Assembly: GCF_009765445.1 (NCBI RefSeq)
Contig: NZ_WHOY01000031.1
Span: 710,273-774,272 of the forward strand
DNA from: Pantoea sp. BAV 3049
Lineage (GTDB): Bacteria; Pseudomonadota; Gammaproteobacteria; Enterobacterales; Enterobacteriaceae
Direction of reading: 5' to 3'
DNA: 64,000 nt
The notes under the pieces are model-generated. The model searched no databases, was not told the origin of the DNA, and saw only the letters and a list, made by a program, of their open reading frames with translations. Of this stretch, positions 34,192-43,101 are shown one piece after another. The position numbers and the translations under genes are program-made. Positions within the stretch are counted from its first letter, which is position 1; each line of letters begins with the position of its first letter.

Positions 34192-35145
34192 ATGAAAGGT
34201 GCCATTGTGAATCTGGACGGTCAGTTACCGGTGTACGGAGATTTTAGCGATCCTGTCGCGCAGGGTGATGAAGTCAGTATCGACGTCTGTGCGGCAGCAT
34301 TGAGCCAGTTGGTCAGAGGCCGTGCTTCCGGTATGCATTACAGCTTTGAGGGTGAGTTTCCTTTTGTTGCAGGAGTTGATGGCGTTGGCAAACTGTCAGA
34401 CGGCAGGCGCGTTTACTTTTTCCAGCCAAAAGCGCCTTTTGGCAGCATGGCCGAACAGGCCGTGGTCAGACCCGCACAGTGCATAACGCTACCGGACGGG
34501 CTGGATGATATTACTGCGGCAGCGATTGCCAATCCGGGCATGTCGGGCTGGGCAGCGCTGACTGAGCGTGCTGCGCTTCAGAAGGGTGAAACCGTGCTGA
34601 TTAATGGAGCTACCGGTATTTCCGGCAAGCTGGCAGTGCAGATTGCAAGACATCTTGGTGCGGCAAAAATTATCGTCACTGGCCGAAATCCAGTGGCACT
34701 GCAGGAGCTGAAGGAACTTGGTGCTGATGAAGTAGTTTCGCTGGCGGAAGAAGGCGCTGTCCAAATGGCAAACTTCGAAGCGCAATTTGCCCGTGGAGTA
34801 GACGTGGTTGTCGACTATCTGTGGGGAAACAGTGCGGAACTGCTGCTGAAAGCGGCGGCAAAAGCCACTGCAGGGTCGAAGGCCGTACGCTTTGTGCAGG
34901 TTGGCTCAATGAGCGGCGGCGATATCACCCTGCCGGGCTCCCTGTTGCGTTCAAAGGCCATTGTGCTGATGGGCAGTGGCCTGGGCAGCGTTTCCAACGA
35001 AGGTCTGATCCGCTGTATCACAGCTTTGTTACAGGCCACGCCTCAGGCAGGGTTCAGAATTGCCACCCGGGCAGTGCCGTTATCAGATGTGACGAAGAGC
35101 TGGTCTGAAAATGACAGCAGTAGCAGAACAGTGTTCACGATTTGA
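34192..35145 (+). CDS. MDR-superfamily quinone oxidoreductase
   Basis: NAD(P)H-dependent reductase of 317 residues without the zinc ligands of alcohol dehydrogenases. The cofactor motif GATGISGKLAVQIARHLGA is at about residues 140-158, and the region FPFVAGVDGVGKL replaces the usual GHE. AGGAGCAG precedes the ATG. It lies divergent from the MarR gene and under twin operators, so its expression probably answers to a reactive quinone or aldehyde. The specific substrate cannot be told. Confidence 0.86.
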   Translation: MKGAIVNLDGQLPVYGDFSDPVAQGDEVSIDVCAAALSQLVRGRASGMHYSFEGEFPFVAGVDGVGKLSDGRRVYFFQPKAPFGSMAEQAVVRPAQCITLPDGLDDITAAAIANPGMSGWAALTERAALQKGETVLINGATGISGKLAVQIARHLGAAKIIVTGRNPVALQELKELGADEVVSLAEEGAVQMANFEAQFARGVDVVVDYLWGNSAELLLKAAAKATAGSKAVRFVQVGSMSGGDITLPGSLLRSKAIVLMGSGLGSVSNEGLIRCITALLQATPQAGFRIATRAVPLSDVTKSWSENDSSSRTVFTI

Positions 35146-35168
35146 CGCTGAAACAGCCGTCATCAATA

Positions 35169-35200
35169 AGCCCGTCCGGGCACAGGATGCCGGACGGGCT
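35169..35200. terminator. Hairpin between convergent oxidoreductase and idonate-type dehydrogenase genes
   Basis: Perfect eleven-base stem AGCCCGTCCGG / CCGGACGGGCT with a ten-base loop. The minus-strand side runs into TTATTG, so it suits the sugar-acid operon best but may serve both. Confidence 0.75.
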
Positions 35201-35213
35201 GGGACTGAGGCCC

Positions 35214-36257
35214 TCAGTTAAACGTCACCTGAACCTTGGCGGCCTGGCTTTTATCGCTGGCCATCTCCAGCGCTTTCACCACTTCTTCCTGCGGGAAGAT
35301 GGCGGAAAGCAGCGGCAACGGGTTGATACGGCCGCTTTCAAGCCAGCTTACAGCGATGGCGAATTCATTGATAAAACGGAAGGAGCCGGTCAGCTGGATC
35401 TCTTTCACCAGCAGCGGCATAAGCGGGAAATCCACCGAAGCGGCTCCCATCCCCAACTGCACAATGCGGCCTTTTGGACGGGTAAACCCGACCGTGGAGG
35501 CAATAGCGGCAGGTGCGCCTGAGGCCTCGAAACACACATCAAAGTAGCCGCCATTTTCCAGCCACTGACGGGTGGTTGTTTCATCAGTCGGCGATACGGA
35601 CAATGAAGCGCCCATTTCCAGCGCCAGTGCGCGGCAGCGTTCACTCATATCGGTGGCGATAATTTCGCTTGCACCTGCGGCGAAGGCCGCAGCTATCACC
35701 AGACAGCCAATTGGCCCGGAACCGGTAACCAGCACCTTTTTGCCCACCAAATCACCAGCCTGGTGGATGGCATGGATCGCCACGGCCAACGGCTCAGCAA
35801 AGGCCATCACTTTGGAATCAGCCTTATTGGAATAGGGGACACACTGCGACGGCTGGGCGGCGACATAGCTGGCAAAGCCGCCATGGACATGCGGGAAGAA
35901 CTGGGCGCTGCCCATAAATTTCATTGTCCGGCAGAGGTTCTGCTGTCCGTTGAGACAAAAATCGCAGTGATTACAGGGTTGAGACGGATTGACCGCCACC
36001 CGCTGGCCCACTTTCAGGCCGCTGTCCACTGGTGCCTGCGCCACGCTACCGACAAATTCGTGCCCGAGGATCATCGGCTGCTTGAGGATCGACATCCCCG
36101 CGCGCCCATGCTGGTAATAATGAATATCAGAGCCGCAGATACCGCCACGCTCGACTTTGACCAGCACCTGGTCATCGCGACATTCCAGCATGAGATCCTC
36201 GTTGCGCACTTCATAAGCGGCACTCACCACGCTGGCTGTAATTTCTTGCTGTTTCAT
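35214..36257 (-). CDS. idnD: Zinc-dependent L-idonate/L-gulonate 5-dehydrogenase (IdnD-like)
   Basis: Medium-chain dehydrogenase of 347 residues that oxidises L-idonate (or L-gulonate) at C5. Catalytic zinc ligands C41, H66, E67 (GICGSDIHYY; GHEFVG) and structural zinc cysteines C95, C98, C101, C109 are all present; the cofactor loop is VTGSGPIGCLV. The start at 36257 overlaps the upstream MFS stop (TGATG), so translation is coupled. Last gene of the operon idnO-like, MFS, MFS, idnD-like. The L-gulonate/D-mannonate route is a serious alternative because a mannonate-dehydratase-type gene is nearby. Confidence 0.85.
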   Translation of the reverse strand: MKQQEITASVVSAAYEVRNEDLMLECRDDQVLVKVERGGICGSDIHYYQHGRAGMSILKQPMILGHEFVGSVAQAPVDSGLKVGQRVAVNPSQPCNHCDFCLNGQQNLCRTMKFMGSAQFFPHVHGGFASYVAAQPSQCVPYSNKADSKVMAFAEPLAVAIHAIHQAGDLVGKKVLVTGSGPIGCLVIAAAFAAGASEIIATDMSERCRALALEMGASLSVSPTDETTTRQWLENGGYFDVCFEASGAPAAIASTVGFTRPKGRIVQLGMGAASVDFPLMPLLVKEIQLTGSFRFINEFAIAVSWLESGRINPLPLLSAIFPQEEVVKALEMASDKSQAAKVQVTFN

Positions 36258-37633
36258 CAGTAGTCCCCGGCTTTGCATGGGTTATCAAAAGGTTGCTGGC
36301 TGTTTTTACCCGTTCCCTGTTCGTCAGGCAGACGAATAACGGCAATTTTACCCACAAGGAAGGTATAGGCCAGGAAGCCTGCCAGCGCCACGGCGGCGAT
36401 ATACCACATGGCATATTGAAAATTCTGCGTGCGCTGCAGGATCACGCCGATCACTATCGGGCTGACGATGCCCGAAAGATTGCCAAATATATTCAGAAAA
36501 CCGCCGACAGTGCCAATCAGCTGGCGTGGCACCACATCACTGCATACCACCCAGCCAAGGTTGGAAAAGGCATTGGCAAAGAAGGCGATCGAAAGAATGG
36601 CGATAGCGATCGTCGGACTGTGTTGGAAAAAATTGACCAGTGCGATTGAAGTCGTAACCAGCAGGCCAGACATCACCGGCAGCTTACGGGCGAAGGTGCG
36701 GGAAGCGCCTCTTTTCAGCAACATATCGCTGAGCGTCCCACCGCACAGTACCCCGGCCATCGCCATCAGATACGGGAACATGGCTCCGATACCGGCTTTG
36801 GCAATGGTCAGACCCAGTCCTTTTTCCAGATAGACGATAAACCAGGTCAGGAAAAAATAGAGGGTGGAAGAGGCGGCGAACTGGGCGATAAACAGGCCCC
36901 AGATGATGCGCTGACGCAGAACGTATTTCACATTTTTCCAGTTCACTTCGCCGTTGCCACTCTGCTGGCTGTCTGAACCATAGCCACCGCCTTCACGGAT
37001 ATAGTCCAGCTCGGCCTGGTTGGCGCTCTGACTGTGTTGCGGATCGCGATAGGCAATCAGCCAGTAGATACCAAAGAAGATCCCAATACCGCCGGACAGA
37101 TAGAAAGAGGCTTCCCATCCCCATGTGGCCACAATCCATGACAGCACCGGCGTCAGCAACGCCAGGCCAATGTATTGTGCACTGGCATAAAAGGCCGTGG
37201 CGCGGGCGCGTTCATGGTCAGGAAACCAGTTGGCGATGATTTTGGTGTTCGAAGGAAATGAGGGCGCTTCGGCGATGCCAATCAGTGCACGGCAGACCAG
37301 CAGCATGGCAAATGATGCCGCACTGGTTGCGAACAGGTGATGGGAAGAAAAGCCCATCGCAAAGGTGAACACGCTCCATAACACTATTGCGCTGCCATAC
37401 AGCACGCGGGAGCCAACTCTGTCCAGAATATAGCCCACCGGGATCTGGCTCATGGCATAGAACCAGGTAAACATCGAGAACAACAGTCCCAGTTGCGTAG
37501 GGGAGAGACTAAATTCGCCCTGAATATGCGACCCGGCGACGGAAAGGTTGGCGCGATCCATATAGTTGATGGCGGTCACCACAAATAGCATCATCAGAAT
37601 GGTCAGCCGGGATCGGGTGGGTTTATTCATCAT
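36257..37633 (-). CDS. MFS transporter, ACS family (sugar acid carrier B)
   Basis: Twelve-helix carrier of 458 residues. NYMDRANLSVAGSHI and GIAEAPSFPSNTKIIANWFP are the helix 1 and 4 signatures of the galactonate/glucarate/hexuronate group. It is translated 15 bases after a second, different MFS carrier and overlaps the idonate-type dehydrogenase by one base. Likely imports the hexonate that the cluster degrades. Confidence 0.86.
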   Translation of the reverse strand: MMNKPTRSRLTILMMLFVVTAINYMDRANLSVAGSHIQGEFSLSPTQLGLLFSMFTWFYAMSQIPVGYILDRVGSRVLYGSAIVLWSVFTFAMGFSSHHLFATSAASFAMLLVCRALIGIAEAPSFPSNTKIIANWFPDHERARATAFYASAQYIGLALLTPVLSWIVATWGWEASFYLSGGIGIFFGIYWLIAYRDPQHSQSANQAELDYIREGGGYGSDSQQSGNGEVNWKNVKYVLRQRIIWGLFIAQFAASSTLYFFLTWFIVYLEKGLGLTIAKAGIGAMFPYLMAMAGVLCGGTLSDMLLKRGASRTFARKLPVMSGLLVTTSIALVNFFQHSPTIAIAILSIAFFANAFSNLGWVVCSDVVPRQLIGTVGGFLNIFGNLSGIVSPIVIGVILQRTQNFQYAMWYIAAVALAGFLAYTFLVGKIAVIRLPDEQGTGKNSQQPFDNPCKAGDY

Positions 37634-37648
37634 GGTAAGTCCCTGAAG

Positions 37649-38938
37649 TCAATAAGCCGAGTTTGTTGTTGGCAGTGAAGGCTGATGGCTGCTGAACCGC
37701 GTTAACGCCGCCAGTAAGACAGCCGCTACCAATGCGCCGCCCATAAAGACATATGAGGCATCAGGACTACCGGTCAGTCCGTTGAGATAACCCACAATCC
37801 ATGCACCAACAAACGAGCCCAGTGCTCCACAACAAACCACAAATGACATTGCACCAGCCACAACGTTGCGGGGGATCATCTCAGGAATGGCCGCAAAGAA
37901 GGGGCCATAGGGGGTGTACATTGCGCCACCGGCAATCACCAGCAATCCCCAGGAGAGCCAGAAATGGGTTGAACCCAGCGTGAAGGAGGCAATAAAACAC
38001 ATTGCACCAAGGCCGAGGAATAACAGGACGACAGATTTACGCTGTTGATATTTATCGGAGAACCAGGATGCACAAAGCATCAGCGGAACGGCCAGCAGAT
38101 AAGGGGCGGCGGAGAGCCAGCCGGTTGCCACGATACCAAGGCCGGAGGCGGCTTTCAGCATGGAAGGAAGCCACATGATAAAACCGTACATGCCGATGTT
38201 CCAGAAAAAGTGAATCGATGCCAGCGCCAGCACTTTGGGCGATCGGAAGGCTTCACGGTAGTTTTTTACCGGCTTGATACTGTCCTGCTCGGCGGCCAGT
38301 GCCGTTTCGATCGCCCGCTTTTCTTGTTCGTTCAGCCATTTTGCATCGCGGGGACGATCGGCATAAATTACCCACCAGATTACCGCCCAGATCACGGCTG
38401 GCAGACCTTCGATAATAAACATCCCGCGCCAGCCAAAGGCGTTCACCAGGTATCCGGACAGGATCGACATCCATAACACGGTGACTGGATTGCCAAGAAA
38501 TAAGAAGGTATTGGCTCTGGAACGTTCTGCCCGCGTAAACCAGTGGCTCAGAAATATCAGCATCGCTGGCATCACCACGCTTTCTGCCACGCCGAGAAGA
38601 AAGCGGATAACTGCCAGCAGGGCAATGCTGTGAACCATGCCGGTCGCTGCTGCCAGTATTCCCCAAAGTATCAGACTCCAGAAAATCAGTTTTTTTGCAG
38701 AGTGTTTTTCGGCATAGATGCCGCCAGGAACCTGAAAAAAGAAGTAGCCGAGAAAAAACAGGGCGCCAAGTAATGACGAAATCCCCGGAGTAATATTCAT
38801 ATCTTCAGCAAGGCCAGCCGCCGCGCCAAAACCATAGTTGGCCCGATCAAGATAGGCCAGACTGTAGGTAATGAAGGCAATGGGGATCAATTTTCCCCAG
38901 CGACTGGCGGGTAATTTTCCTGCAATAACGTGATTCAT
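37649..38938 (-). CDS. MFS transporter, ACS family (carrier A)
   Basis: Carrier of 429 residues with about twelve helices; YLDRANYGFGAAAGLAEDM and GVAESVVMPAMLIFLSHWF place it in a different ACS branch from its neighbour. Two carriers in one operon suggests two substrates or uptake plus exchange. It follows the gluconate-5-dehydrogenase-type gene after 90 bases. Confidence 0.85.
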   Translation of the reverse strand: MNHVIAGKLPASRWGKLIPIAFITYSLAYLDRANYGFGAAAGLAEDMNITPGISSLLGALFFLGYFFFQVPGGIYAEKHSAKKLIFWSLILWGILAAATGMVHSIALLAVIRFLLGVAESVVMPAMLIFLSHWFTRAERSRANTFLFLGNPVTVLWMSILSGYLVNAFGWRGMFIIEGLPAVIWAVIWWVIYADRPRDAKWLNEQEKRAIETALAAEQDSIKPVKNYREAFRSPKVLALASIHFFWNIGMYGFIMWLPSMLKAASGLGIVATGWLSAAPYLLAVPLMLCASWFSDKYQQRKSVVLLFLGLGAMCFIASFTLGSTHFWLSWGLLVIAGGAMYTPYGPFFAAIPEMIPRNVVAGAMSFVVCCGALGSFVGAWIVGYLNGLTGSPDASYVFMGGALVAAVLLAALTRFSSHQPSLPTTNSAY

Positions 38939-39028
38939 CTTATTTACCTTTAATTGCCCCGTTTTCAGGTGCGACGGCAGAGTTGCTGTCTCGGCTCTGA
39001 ACCGTTTAAACAGAGATGTTGGGCTTTC

Positions 39029-39796
39029 CTACAGCGTTGCAAGCCAGCCGCCGTCGACGTAAATAATCTGGCCATTAACATAGTCAGAGGCGGATGAGGC
39101 CAGGTACACAGCGGTGCCGATCAGCTCTTCAGGCTGGCCCCAGCGGCCGGAGGGATTACTGGCACGCACCCACTGATCGAATTCGGCATTCTCTACCAGC
39201 GCCTGATTCATATCGGTAAGGATGTAGCCCGGACCAATTGCATTGCTCTGAATGTTGTATTGCGCCCATTCCGCCGCCATTGATTTGGTCAGCAATTTGA
39301 TGCCGCCTTTCGCCGCGGTGTAGGGTGCAACCGTGGCACGGGCGGCCTGGCTGGTCAGCGAACCAATATTGATAATTTTGCCACCGCTCTCTCTGGCAAC
39401 CATGCGTCTGGCCGCCGCACGGGCTATCAGAAAAGCGCTGGTCAGGTTGATGTCCAGCACGCGCTGCCAGTCGCTCAGCTCCAGTTCCAGCATGGGTTTG
39501 CGAAACTGGATCCCGGCGTTATTGATCACGATCTCGACATGCACATTCTCATCATCAAGTTGCCGGAATACTTCTTCTACAGCGGTTTCATCGGCGACGT
39601 TAAACAGGAATCCCCGCGCGTTGGCTCCCTGTTCCTGCAGTACAGACAGGGCTTTTTTAAGATGTATTTCCTGAGTGCCGTTGAGGATCACCGAGGCACC
39701 CGCCGCCGCCAGACCCTGAGCATAGGCAAAACCCAGCCCACGGGTTGAACCGGTAATCAGCGCAGTTTTGCCGTGAAGAGAGAATAGTGAAGACAT
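39029..39796 (-). CDS. idnO: Gluconate 5-dehydrogenase-type short-chain dehydrogenase (IdnO-like)
   Basis: SDR of 255 residues that reduces 5-ketogluconate to gluconate, or the reverse. Cofactor motif TGSTRGLG, NNAG, active-site Y-x3-K in YTAAKGG, and the C-terminal YVNGQIIYVDGGW are all present. The start at 39796 has AGGAG six bases upstream; a 27-residue upstream extension lacks this and is rejected. First gene of the minus-strand operon; with the IdnD-like enzyme it would run idonate to 5-ketogluconate to gluconate. Confidence 0.87.
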   Translation of the reverse strand: MSSLFSLHGKTALITGSTRGLGFAYAQGLAAAGASVILNGTQEIHLKKALSVLQEQGANARGFLFNVADETAVEEVFRQLDDENVHVEIVINNAGIQFRKPMLELELSDWQRVLDINLTSAFLIARAAARRMVARESGGKIINIGSLTSQAARATVAPYTAAKGGIKLLTKSMAAEWAQYNIQSNAIGPGYILTDMNQALVENAEFDQWVRASNPSGRWGQPEELIGTAVYLASSASDYVNGQIIYVDGGWLATL

Positions 39797-39976
39797 ATAA
39801 AGCTCCTGAAGATGTCCATGTAACATGACTAACAAGTTGAATGCATAAGATCTACGTGATGGGAATATTTTCGGCAATCGGCAGGGGGAAGAAATGTAGT
39901 TCCGGTCACATTAATCATGAGTGTTAACATTCTATTTTTATATTAGTTGTTATTTAACAATGCTATAAATGGATTT

Positions 39977-39992
39977 CGTGATTCGGATCACA
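39977..39992. promoter_or_regulatory. CRP-like site in the idnO/gntR gap
   Basis: CGTGA-TTCGGA-TCACA, nine of ten conserved CRP bases with correct spacing, within a 284-base AT-rich divergent region. It implies catabolite control of the sugar-acid operon, the regulator, or both. Confidence 0.6.
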
Positions 39993-40056
39993 ATCTGTTT
40001 CGGCGCCAAAGTAATACTTGCCAACGCTGGCAGGCCGGTGCTAAAAAGAGACCTGA

Positions 40057-40069
40057 CTTGTAGGACAGG
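40057..40069. promoter_or_regulatory. GntR-type operator upstream of the regulator gene
   Basis: CTTGT-AGG-ACAGG shares the TGTAGGACA core with the perfect palindrome at 40915-40925. It overlaps the likely ribosome-binding AGGA of the regulator gene, a location fit for autorepression. Confidence 0.55.
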
Positions 40070-40080
40070 ATCAAAACGGC

Positions 40081-40785
40081 GTGACACTGGAAAGCGTACA
40101 AAAGCATAACGTGGTGAACGTTATCTATGAACAGATGAAGCAGTCCATTCAGGAGGGCGTCTGGCCGCCAGGCTGTAAGCTGCCTTCAGAAGCGGAACTG
40201 ACTTCCCAATTTAACGTCAGCCGGGTCAGCGTTCGCAGTGCCGTACAGAAGCTGAGAGATTTGGGCGTGGTCGTAACCCATCAGGGAAAGGGGACCTACG
40301 TCACACGGGATGTCGCACGCTACGGTGCATTCAGCGACAACCAGCCCATTTTGCATCTGTCACAGGAGGAGTTCGACGATATGCGGGTGTTTCGCCAGAC
40401 GGTGGAGTTTCGCTGTATGGATCTGGCGGTACAGAATGCCACGGATGAGGATATCCGGCTGCTGGAGCAGGCACTTAACCGCATGCTGGTCAGCAAAGAT
40501 GACTATAAAAAATATACCCAGGCTGACTATGATTTTCATCTGGCTATCGTGAAGGCGTCGCATAACAAGGTCTTTATCCACGTGATGGAATCCCTGAAGA
40601 ACATCTATATCCACTATCTGGAAGAGCTCAATCGGGTACTGGGGATCACCCTGGAAAGCGTGGAAGCGCATATAAAAGTGTTTATGGCACTGAAAAACCG
40701 CGATGCTGCCACGGCGAGCGAAACGCTCAACAGGGCAATGGCACATAACGTTGATGCGATTGAGGTGAAACTCAGCGAAAAATAG
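40081..40785 (+). CDS. GntR-family regulator, FadR/FCD subfamily
   Basis: Regulator of 234 residues: an N-terminal winged HTH (LPSEAELTSQFNVSRVSVRSAVQKL) and a C-terminal all-helical FCD domain with metal-type residues (DYDFHLAI, then ESVEAHIKVFMAL). It starts with GTG at 40081; no in-frame ATG precedes the HTH. FCD proteins bind sugar acids such as gluconate, galactonate or mannonate, matching its place between the idnO-type operon and the dehydratase gene. It most likely controls both through TGTAGGACA sites. Confidence 0.88.
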   Translation: MTLESVQKHNVVNVIYEQMKQSIQEGVWPPGCKLPSEAELTSQFNVSRVSVRSAVQKLRDLGVVVTHQGKGTYVTRDVARYGAFSDNQPILHLSQEEFDDMRVFRQTVEFRCMDLAVQNATDEDIRLLEQALNRMLVSKDDYKKYTQADYDFHLAIVKASHNKVFIHVMESLKNIYIHYLEELNRVLGITLESVEAHIKVFMALKNRDAATASETLNRAMAHNVDAIEVKLSEK

Positions 40786-40879
40786 CTGCCTGCTATCAGT
40801 ACCCTGGCGGAATAATGAGCCATTACAATTAACAACGCTTCTTGATTGATCAGAACACAGTGACGAATCTATCTCAGTG

Positions 40880-40902
40880 AAAGCCCCAAAGATGGGCTTT
40901 TT
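40880..40902 (+). terminator. Intrinsic terminator after the GntR gene
   Basis: Stem AAAGCCC / GGGCTTT with a seven-base loop followed by TT. It separates the regulator from the dehydratase, which must have its own promoter. Confidence 0.75.
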
Positions 40903-40914
40903 CTGAACTTTTAC

Positions 40915-40925
40915 ATGTAGGACAT
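40915..40925. promoter_or_regulatory. GntR-type operator upstream of the dehydratase gene
   Basis: ATGT-AGG-ACAT, a perfect 4-3-4 inverted repeat 31 bases before the dehydratase start. Confidence 0.6.
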
Positions 40926-40956
40926 CATACATCTTAGCATCAAGGCGGAGAGAGTT

Positions 40957-42210
40957 ATGGACAGGTTAAAAATTACCAATATTAAAACCCTGCTGACGGC
41001 ACCAGGCGGCATCGACCTGGTGGTCGTGAAAGTGGAAACCAACCAGCCGGGCCTGTACGGTCTTGGCTGCGCCACGTTCACCCAGCGCATCTTCGCAGTA
41101 GAAGCCGCGATTGAAAACTACATGAAACCATTTCTGACTGGTAAAGATCCGCTGCGCATTGAGGATATCTGGCAGTCAGCCGCGGTCAGCGGTTACTGGC
41201 GAAGCGGTCCGGTGATGAACAATGCGCTGTCCGGGATTGATATGGCGCTGTGGGATATCAAAGGAAAAGTGGCCGGCTTACCGGTTTATCAGCTGTTAGG
41301 CGGTCAGTGTCGGGATGGTATCCCGTTATACCGTCATTGCGATGGCGCGGATGAAGTCGAGGTGGAAGACAACATTCGGGCGAGGATGGAAGAGGGATAC
41401 CAGTATGTCCGCTGCCAGATGGGGATGTATGGCGGGGCGGGCACCGAGGATCTGAAGCTGATAGCCGGAAAACTGGCGAAGGCGCGAAATATCAAACCGA
41501 AAGTTTCTCCGCGTAGTCAGACGCCGGGGATCTACTTTGATCCGGATGCTTATGCCCGGGCGGTACCGCGTCTGTTTGACCATCTGCGTAATAAGCTGGG
41601 GTTCGGTGTGGAGTTTATCCATGATGTGCACGAACGCATTACCCCGGTGGCTTCGGTTCAGCTGGCGAAAAGTCTTGAGCCTTATCAACTGTTTTTCCTG
41701 GAAGATCCGGTGGCACCGGAAAACCTGGACTGGCTGAAGATGATCCGCGCCCAGAGCAGCACACCGATCTCGATGGGCGAGTTGTTCACCCATGTCAATG
41801 AGTGGAAACCTTTAATCCAGCAGCAGCTGATTGACTATATCCGCTGCCACGTCAGCACCATCGGCGGCATCACTCCGGCAAAAAAACTGGCGACCTATGC
41901 CGAAATCCACGGTGTACGCACCGCCTGGCACGGACCAGGGGATATTTCTCCGGTGGGTGTGGCGGCAAATCTTCACCTGGACATGAGCGTTACCAACTTT
42001 GGCATTCAGGAATACACGCCGGTAAATGATGCACTGATGGACGTGTTCCCAGGCTGCCCGGAAATCGACTGGGGCTATGCTTACCTTAGCGACCGTGCTG
42101 GCCTGGGGGTGGATATTGATGAAGAGAAAGCCAGACGTTACCCTGTCACGGGGGGCCTGCCAGACTGGACCAATGCCCGCTTGCCAGATGGTTCAGCAGC
42201 GCGACCTTAA
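40957..42210 (+). CDS. Enolase-superfamily sugar-acid dehydratase (mannonate dehydratase/RspA type)
   Basis: Dehydratase of 417 residues giving a 2-keto-3-deoxy sugar acid, probably from D-mannonate or D-gluconate. Metal ligands can be read at D223 (IHDVHERI), E249 (FFLEDPV) and E275 (SMGELFTHV); the late AWHGPGDISPVGVAANLHLDM is a hallmark of the ManD/RspA group. AAGGCGGAGAG lies before the ATG. With the GntR operator upstream it joins the adjacent sugar-acid operon. RspA-like members differ in activity and some are nearly inactive, so the substrate stays open. Confidence 0.86.
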   Translation: MDRLKITNIKTLLTAPGGIDLVVVKVETNQPGLYGLGCATFTQRIFAVEAAIENYMKPFLTGKDPLRIEDIWQSAAVSGYWRSGPVMNNALSGIDMALWDIKGKVAGLPVYQLLGGQCRDGIPLYRHCDGADEVEVEDNIRARMEEGYQYVRCQMGMYGGAGTEDLKLIAGKLAKARNIKPKVSPRSQTPGIYFDPDAYARAVPRLFDHLRNKLGFGVEFIHDVHERITPVASVQLAKSLEPYQLFFLEDPVAPENLDWLKMIRAQSSTPISMGELFTHVNEWKPLIQQQLIDYIRCHVSTIGGITPAKKLATYAEIHGVRTAWHGPGDISPVGVAANLHLDMSVTNFGIQEYTPVNDALMDVFPGCPEIDWGYAYLSDRAGLGVDIDEEKARRYPVTGGLPDWTNARLPDGSAARP

Positions 42211-42231
42211 TTTTCGGGTCGTTCAGGGAAG

Positions 42232-42254
42232 TCAGGGGGGATTTTCCCTCCTGA
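42232..42254. terminator. Hairpin between convergent dehydratase and SDR genes
   Basis: Ten-pair stem TCAGGGGGGA / TCCCTCCTGA (one G-T pair) closing on a TTT loop, 21 bases after the dehydratase stop. Confidence 0.65.
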
Positions 42255-42267
42255 TGGCGGCTGTTTC

Positions 42268-42939
42268 TTACCAGCGTAATTGCTGGCCTGAATACTCTAC
42301 ATAGTGGTGGCCGCCTTTGCCCTGCCATACGTCAATCTGCCCGATAATCCCGCCGACGCTTTGCTCCACTGTCAGGGAAGCGTTACTGCCGCCCATATCG
42401 GTTTGCACCCAGCCGGGATGAATGCACAGCAGCGTCTGGAACGGGCTGAGCAGAGCGGATAACCTACGGGACAGCATATTCAGCGCTGCTTTACTGGCAG
42501 AATAGAGTGGATAGGTCGCTGAAGGGTTTTCATTCAGGCTGGCCAGTTGCGAAGTCATCAGCGCCAGTACACCCCGATCAGCAGCAAGCTGAGGAAGCAG
42601 TTCTGCCGCACAGCGTACGGGTGAGATGGCGTTAGTCATAAACAACGCTGCCAGTTCTGCATCGTCGGACTGCTGAATATCCTGATGATCCGGCCCGAAA
42701 ACCCCCGCATTAATAAAGATCAGATCGAGTTGTTCTTCCGCTAATGAGTGCTTCAGGGCTTCCCGCTGCGTGGCGTGATTGATGTCTACTGTTAACCAAC
42801 GAATGCCTGACGTTGCCACTGGTGCAGTGCTGCGCGTGGTGGCGGTGACTTCCCAACCCTGCGCGGCCAGTTGATTTGCTAACCCTAAACCGATTCCGCG
42901 AGAGGCACCTACAACAAGCGCTTTTTTACCTGTAGCCAT
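42268..42939 (-). CDS. Short-chain dehydrogenase/reductase
   Basis: SDR of 223 residues: VGASRGIGLGLANQL cofactor motif, INAG, and active-site Y-x3-K in YSASKAAL; WVQTDMGGSNA follows. Substrate unknown. The divergent TetR gene and the perfect palindrome between them show that it is under its own repressor, a common layout for enzymes detoxifying carbonyls. Confidence 0.86.
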   Translation of the reverse strand: MATGKKALVVGASRGIGLGLANQLAAQGWEVTATTRSTAPVATSGIRWLTVDINHATQREALKHSLAEEQLDLIFINAGVFGPDHQDIQQSDDAELAALFMTNAISPVRCAAELLPQLAADRGVLALMTSQLASLNENPSATYPLYSASKAALNMLSRRLSALLSPFQTLLCIHPGWVQTDMGGSNASLTVEQSVGGIIGQIDVWQGKGGHHYVEYSGQQLRW

Positions 42940-43043
42940 GATCTTTTCTCCTGTGTTTATTTCACAATGGCAGTTTCCTGCAGACAGCGCCAGCGTCCGG
43001 AACAGTGGACGGATGAGCTGTTACCTTTTGGATAATGGTTTAC

Positions 43044-43067
43044 ATTGTAGAATGACCAATCTACAAT
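43044..43067. promoter_or_regulatory. TetR-type operator
   Basis: ATTGTAGA-N8-TCTACAAT, perfect eight-base arms, midway in the gap between the SDR and TetR genes and 35 bases before the latter's start. Confidence 0.8.
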
Positions 43068-43101
43068 AAATTATATTCCCGTTACCTTTGCAGAGTGCAT
43101 A

